Shown here piece by piece: positions 14,948 to 18,491 of a stretch of DNA of 18,491 bases. The notes beneath the pieces were generated by a model. The model was not told the origin of the DNA. It saw only the letters and a list, made by a program, of their open reading frames with translations, and did no database searches. Positions within the stretch are counted from its first letter, which is position 1. Every line of letters begins with the position of its first letter. Source of the DNA: Mailhella sp. (lineage in GTDB: Bacteria > Desulfobacterota > Desulfovibrionia > Desulfovibrionales > Desulfovibrionaceae); the NCBI GenBank assembly GCA_017940105.1, contig JAGAZG010000067.1, positions 1 through 18,491 of the forward strand, in the 5' to 3' direction. Position numbers and translations under genes: made by a program.

Positions 14948-16267
14948 ATGCGCAGATGTCTTTTTCTCTTCCGTGCCGTGCAATCGGCTGCAATGTTCGC
15001 GTTTGCGTTTTTTGTATCTCTTGCCGCCCATGCCGAAACTCTTGTCGACATTTACGGTCCTGGCCAAAACCTCATAAACCTTGCCATGGCCGATCCACTG
15101 ACAGGTCCAAGCTTAAAAGCCGGCAGTCTCGGGGCTGAACTCCACAGCGCCATCAACGCCGATCTTTCTTTTCTTCCCTTCATGAAACTGACTCCTCCTT
15201 CCGCTGTTCTGGGAGGGACGCTGCTTTCTTCATGGAAGGGAGACACACTTGACTTCAAGCGCTTTCAAATTGCGGGTGCTGATCTGCTTGTCACGGCATA
15301 CTGGCCTTCAGGAGACGGTTCCGGCTCAACCGTTGAACTGAGAGTCTTTGAAACTTTTTCAGGCAAATTTGTATTTGGCAATTCGTATTCCGGTGTGACC
15401 AAGGCTGAAGTACCAAACGTTGCGGATCGATTTTGCGACGATCTTATGGAAGCCCTCACGGGCGGCAGGGGATTCTTCAGCAGTACGCTCGCCTTTGTCA
15501 AAGGCAATGGCCGCAAACGTGACGTATGGATTGTCCGCCCCATGGGACGCGGTCTTCAGCAGGTTACCAACATGCCCGGCTCCGCCATGTCGCCGTCGTG
15601 GTCCCCTGACGGGCGCTATATCGTATTCAGCCATATAGACGACAGCACGCACGCGCTGGGTGTATGGGATCGCTCCACCAACAAAACACGCCGTATTCGC
15701 TTTCCTGGCAACACTGTCATCGGCCCGTGCTTTCTGCCGGACAACCGCGTAGCCGTAAGCCTTTCGACAGGAAAATATCCGGATATTTTCCTGCTCAACC
15801 GTCAGTTCCAAAAAGAAAGAGCTCTTGAACAAAGCCCTGCCATCAACGTTTCGCCATCCTTCGACGCAACAGGCTCCAAAATGGCCTTTACCTCCAGCAG
15901 GCTCGGAGGCCCGCAGGTCTTTTTTAAAGACATGTCCTCAGGTTCAGTACGCAGGGTGAGCTTGAGCGGTTCGTATAATTCAGAACCATGCATAAGTCCG
16001 GATGGAACGCTTGTTGCCTACACCAAGCAGACATCCTCCGGTTTTCGCATTTTCGTCCATGACATGGTCACGGATCAGGAACGTCAGGTGTCTTTTGGAC
16101 CGGGCAGCGATGAACAGCCTGCTTTTGCGCCTGACAGTTATTTCATAGCGTTCATGTCGACGCGCAATGGTGTTCAGCAGATATATCTGACTACCCGTCA
16201 CGGCGGCGAAGCCAAACATTTGCCCACTGGTGGCGGCAACGCTGAATTTCCCCGCTGGGGCCGGTAA
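14948..16267 (+). CDS. tolB: Tol-Pal system protein TolB
   Basis: Periplasmic beta-propeller of the Tol-Pal system, which binds Pal and helps keep the outer membrane attached during division. 439 residues, typical. Signal peptide of about 29 residues ending AAHA before ETLVDIYG. The N-terminal domain covers about 30-180. WD40-like propeller repeats follow, with the markers SPSWSPDGRYIVFSHID, SPSFDATGSKMAFTSSRLGG, EPCISPDGTLVAYTKQ and QPAFAPDSYFIAFMSTRNG. The ATG at 14948 has AAGGA 10 bases upstream. tolQ, tolR and tolA are not directly upstream here; instead the GIY-YIG and lipoprotein genes precede it. pal follows after 159 bp. Confidence 0.96.
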   Translation: MRRCLFLFRAVQSAAMFAFAFFVSLAAHAETLVDIYGPGQNLINLAMADPLTGPSLKAGSLGAELHSAINADLSFLPFMKLTPPSAVLGGTLLSSWKGDTLDFKRFQIAGADLLVTAYWPSGDGSGSTVELRVFETFSGKFVFGNSYSGVTKAEVPNVADRFCDDLMEALTGGRGFFSSTLAFVKGNGRKRDVWIVRPMGRGLQQVTNMPGSAMSPSWSPDGRYIVFSHIDDSTHALGVWDRSTNKTRRIRFPGNTVIGPCFLPDNRVAVSLSTGKYPDIFLLNRQFQKERALEQSPAINVSPSFDATGSKMAFTSSRLGGPQVFFKDMSSGSVRRVSLSGSYNSEPCISPDGTLVAYTKQTSSGFRIFVHDMVTDQERQVSFGPGSDEQPAFAPDSYFIAFMSTRNGVQQIYLTTRHGGEAKHLPTGGGNAEFPRWGR

Positions 16268-16307
16268 AAAAATTTAAATTTTCTTACCGATAATACGCCT
16301 GCAATGC

Positions 16308-16335
16308 TTGACATCCCAGGGGCAGAGGGTATTAT
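16308..16335 (+). promoter_or_regulatory. Strong sigma-70-type promoter of pal
   Basis: A perfect TTGACA (16308-16313) and TATTAT (16330-16335, five of six) are separated by 16 bp in the tolB-pal gap. It gives pal its own transcription. An inverted repeat CAGGGG/CCCCTG (16317-16322 and 16339-16344) spans the spacer and the region near the start site. Confidence 0.72.
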
Positions 16336-16426
16336 CGCCCCCTGTCCCAGTGGCAACTTTCTTTGCTGTTTTAAACACGCAAAAACAGTGAAGAGGACAT
16401 ATCAGGAACTCTTAGGAGGAGTTAAA

Positions 16427-16912
16427 ATGAAAGCTCTCAAGTCTTTCGGTCTGGTTATGGTACTCGCCCTCGCCCTCGCCATGGGCGCTGGCTGCGCTAA
16501 AAAGAACGATGAAGTCACCACTGATTCTGCAGTTTCCGGCAGCAGCATGGAAGCAATCAATGCCGCCGCTGAGCAGATCACCAACGGCATCGTGTACTTT
16601 GATTTCAACAAGTACGACATCAAGTCCGAATACCGTGCAGTTCTTCAGCAGAAGGCTGACCTCATGAAGCAGTATCCTTCCATCAAGGTCCGCATTGAAG
16701 GCAACTGCGACGCCCGCGGCACTCAGGAATACAACCTCGCTCTCGGTGAACGCCGCGCCCGCGCAGCCTATGACTACATGGTTCGCCTTGGCGTGCCTGC
16801 CGATCAGCTCGAAATGATCTCCTTCGGCAAAGAACGTCCCGCCGTCATGGGTTCTGGCGAAAAAGTCTGGTCTCAGAACCGCCGCGACGAATTCAACGTC
16901 ATCGCCCGCTAA
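16427..16912 (+). CDS. pal: Peptidoglycan-associated lipoprotein Pal
   Basis: Outer-membrane lipoprotein that binds peptidoglycan non-covalently and interacts with TolB. 161 residues. The lipoprotein signal ends MGAGC with Cys23 as the lipidation site. The OmpA-like domain covers about 55-161, with IVYFDFNKYDI (55-65) and the peptidoglycan-binding stretch EGNCDARGTQEYNLALGERRA (91-111), then QNRRDEF near the end. The ATG at 16427 has an excellent TAGGAGGAG site 5 bases upstream. The open frame begins earlier (16304) but crosses the promoter. After the stop, an imperfect hairpin (16928-16953) without a T-run separates it from tRNA-Pro, so the tRNA may be made by read-through. Confidence 0.97.
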   Translation: MKALKSFGLVMVLALALAMGAGCAKKNDEVTTDSAVSGSSMEAINAAAEQITNGIVYFDFNKYDIKSEYRAVLQQKADLMKQYPSIKVRIEGNCDARGTQEYNLALGERRARAAYDYMVRLGVPADQLEMISFGKERPAVMGSGEKVWSQNRRDEFNVIAR

Positions 16913-16956
16913 TTTTATATGTAGCGTGCTCTGCGGCTGACAAGCCAGAGAGCAAA

Positions 16957-17031
16957 CGGGGCGTGGCGCAGTGGTAGCGCGCCTGCTTTGGGAGCAGGAT
17001 GTCGCTGGTTCAAATCCAGTCGCCCCGACCA
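16957..17031 (+). tRNA. tRNA-Pro (anticodon TGG), CCA encoded
   Basis: Full cloverleaf. The acceptor stem CGGGGCG pairs with CGCCCCG. The anticodon stem CCTGC/GCAGG encloses the loop TTTGGGA with anticodon TGG. The T arm is GCTGG-TTCAAAT-CCAGT. The discriminator A and CCA are encoded. It reads proline CCN codons. Confidence 0.97.
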
Positions 17032-17038
17032 TAAGTAC

Positions 17039-17066
17039 AAAAGGCCGTGCTAAGCACGGCCTTTTT
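17039..17066 (+). terminator. Rho-independent terminator after tRNA-Pro
   Basis: A perfect 8-bp stem GGCCGTGC/GCACGGCC (17043-17050 with 17054-17061) with a 3-base loop is followed by five Ts. Four As precede it, so it could also act on the opposite strand. Confidence 0.93.
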
Positions 17067-17196
17067 GCATATTATTTGTCTAGCGATCCTGAACGGAGCA
17101 GAATAATACCATATCGTTACATTTAGGATATGCCGGCGATCTTAACCTGGACGCCTTGAACATAAAACTGCTAAGCTTGTTTTTTTTTACACCAGC

Positions 17197-17225
17197 TTGA
17201 CAAGACCACGTTCATCGTTAACACT
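17197..17225 (+). promoter_or_regulatory. Candidate promoter of the universal stress protein gene
   Basis: A perfect TTGACA at 17197-17202 lies 75 bp before the start codon. The best -10 at 17-bp spacing is only AACACT (17220-17225), so expression may need an activator, or the true start may differ. Confidence 0.35.
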
Positions 17226-17276
17226 TGCTGCAACGTGTCTGCAATATGTTAAAAAACTGCCAAGGAGTATATCGCC

Positions 17277-17750
17277 ATGTCTGTTTTTTCCAATATCGTC
17301 TGCTGTATAAACCTATCTGAAAACCCTGACGACGTCGCCCAATATGTTTGCGACATAACAAAGCAAAATGAAGCAAAGCTCATTATCGTGCATGTGGCTG
17401 CAGACAGTGATGCCATCTTGCAACGAGCCGGCAGAAGTCCCAGCAGTTATGTAAAACAGCTTTTAGACGAAGGGCGCAAAGCCAATGAGGCAACCTTCAC
17501 CAGCTATGTTAAAAATCATTTTTCCGGTCTTGAGCCTACCGTCGTTCTGGCAGAAGGAAAAGTCGAAGAGCAACTGCTCAAGGTCATTGACCAGTACTGT
17601 GCCGACCTCATCGTCATCGGGAGCATGTCCACCAAGGGTCTTTTCGGCTCGCTTTTCAACAAGCCCTCGGAAACCATCATAGGCAAGACCCGCATACCGG
17701 TCATGGTCGTGCCAAATGACTTGAGCCTTGAATGCACTCCCAACTTCTAG
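17277..17750 (+). CDS. Universal stress protein (UspA family)
   Basis: Single-domain cytoplasmic Usp, 157 residues. The N-terminus VFSNIVCCINLSENPDDVAQYV and the core strand AKLIIVHVA fit the family, as does ADLIVIGSMSTKGLFGSLF (about 109-127) followed by the C-terminal strand IPVMVVP. The nucleotide-binding pattern G-2x-G-9x-G(S/T) is degenerate: the second Gly is Ser and the final G(S/T) is Asn-Lys. ATP binding is therefore doubtful. The ATG at 17277 has AAGGAG 10 bases upstream. It stands alone between the tRNA terminator and a weak 3' hairpin. Confidence 0.93.
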   Translation: MSVFSNIVCCINLSENPDDVAQYVCDITKQNEAKLIIVHVAADSDAILQRAGRSPSSYVKQLLDEGRKANEATFTSYVKNHFSGLEPTVVLAEGKVEEQLLKVIDQYCADLIVIGSMSTKGLFGSLFNKPSETIIGKTRIPVMVVPNDLSLECTPNF

Positions 17751-17777
17751 CGCTTAACAGTATATACTGAAAATTTT

Positions 17778-17806
17778 GCCTGCCAGAGGTAATTCCCCTG
17801 GCAGGC
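17778..17806 (+). terminator. 3' hairpin after the universal stress protein gene
   Basis: A 9-bp stem GCCTGCCAG/CTGGCAGGC (17778-17786 with 17798-17806), extended by two pairs after one mismatch. The following sequence has only two Ts, so termination strength is uncertain. Confidence 0.55.
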
Positions 17807-17938
17807 TTACTGCATTTATAAGGCATGTGCGAAAGCGAAAAAAATTAACTGGAAATTCACCATGACAAAGGTTAGCTTTTTGTGCACCCGTACTTGCCCA
17901 TAGTTTTAAGGCGCCTTGCTTATTTTTAAGGATTTTTC

Positions 17939-18491
17939 ATGACGACAGCCCGCTCCTGCTCATGCATGCTGACCATCTTCCTGCTGGTTGCATTCATTCT
18001 GTGTCCTTTTTATGCAGAAGCGGAACCCATACATGCACAAAGCGCAATTCTGATGGACGCTACCACTGGCCGTATTTTGTTTGAACAACGTGCCGACATG
18101 CGCATTCCACCTGCATCGCTCACAAAAGTCCTTTCCATGTATGTGGCCTTGAATGCCGTAAGTGCAAAAAAAAAATCCCTGCATAAAAAAATAACCGTCA
18201 GCAGGGCTGCAGCAGGCACTGGCGGTTCAAGGCTGGGGCTGCGCGCTGGAGACAAGGTGACTCTTGATCAGTTGCTCTATGGCATGGCCGTCGCTTCCGG
18301 CAACGATGCAAGCGTTGCTACGGCAGAATATGTTGCTGGTTCGCAGGCGGCCTTTGTGCAACGCATGAACGCCCTGGCCAAACGCCTGGGTATGTCCAGA
18401 TCGCGTTTTGTCAACGTGCATGGCCTGCCGGCAAGAGGTCAAATTACCACCGCGCGCGACATGATGAAAATGGCAAAAGCCTATGAAGCGC
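17939..18491 (+). CDS. D-alanyl-D-alanine carboxypeptidase, penicillin-binding protein 5/6 type (3' end beyond window)
   Basis: Periplasmic serine peptidase that trims the terminal D-Ala of peptidoglycan stem peptides. 184 codons are present. Signal peptide of about 28 residues (LTIFLLVAFILCPFYAEA), then QSAILMDATTGRILFEQRAD. The active-site SxxK is Ser60-Leu-Thr-Lys63 in PASLTK, and the second motif SGN is at 120-122. The KTG motif and C-terminus lie outside the window. The ATG at 17939 has AAGGA 7 bases upstream. It follows a 188-bp gap after the universal stress protein gene that holds one hairpin and no gene. Confidence 0.95.
   Translation, partial: MTTARSCSCMLTIFLLVAFILCPFYAEAEPIHAQSAILMDATTGRILFEQRADMRIPPASLTKVLSMYVALNAVSAKKKSLHKKITVSRAAAGTGGSRLGLRAGDKVTLDQLLYGMAVASGNDASVATAEYVAGSQAAFVQRMNALAKRLGMSRSRFVNVHGLPARGQITTARDMMKMAKAYEA

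Noticed and set aside
1..18491. CRISPR arrays, insertion sequences, phage or integrase genes, rRNA
   Set aside because: None seen by eye: no regularly spaced repeats, transposase or integrase motifs, and only one tRNA with no sign of an integrated element beside it.

Overview
The window looks like a chromosome segment of a Gram-negative anaerobe of the Desulfovibrionaceae or a close relative. This is inferred, not proven. The grounds are two DctPQM-type TRAP transporters, a PAS/sigma-54 activator, a single-domain IMP cyclohydrolase, and an HflX whose N-terminus resembles the delta-proteobacterial form. Tol-Pal genes show an outer membrane. I found no phage genes, insertion sequences, CRISPR array or rRNA.

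Left part, minus strand (1-4500). A TRAP operon dctP-dctQ-dctM is read from a textbook -24/-12 sigma-54 promoter at 4476-4492. A strong terminator/attenuator lies between dctP and dctQ, and a second terminator follows dctM. The next gene, cut by the window edge, is a PAS-AAA+ sigma-54 activator. Promoter, transporter and activator together look like a self-contained, substrate-induced uptake module.

Middle part (4900-9140). A minus-strand housekeeping group runs hypothetical gene - IMP cyclohydrolase - hflX. The hflX reading frame continues into family-like sequence upstream of the first usual start codon, and the best-placed initiation site is an AUA codon with a good ribosome binding site. 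Divergent from this group is a TauE/SafE-family permease, followed by 442 bp without a gene.

Minus strand 9140-13223. A second TRAP system has the unusual order dctM - dctP - glycerol-dehydrogenase-like oxidoreductase - dctQ. The enzyme placed between the transporter subunits suggests that the imported compound, or a product of it, is a polyol or hydroxy compound.

Right part, plus strand (13405-18491). A Tat-type lipoprotein of the metallo-beta-lactamase fold is followed by a GIY-YIG protein (probable TTG start, 8-bp overlap), tolB, pal with its own promoter, tRNA-Pro(TGG) with terminator, a universal stress protein with a degenerate nucleotide-binding motif, and the start of a D-Ala-D-Ala carboxypeptidase.

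No wholly new system is evident. The most unusual points are the hflX start, the split TRAP operon with its embedded dehydrogenase, and the regulatory architecture of the first TRAP operon.
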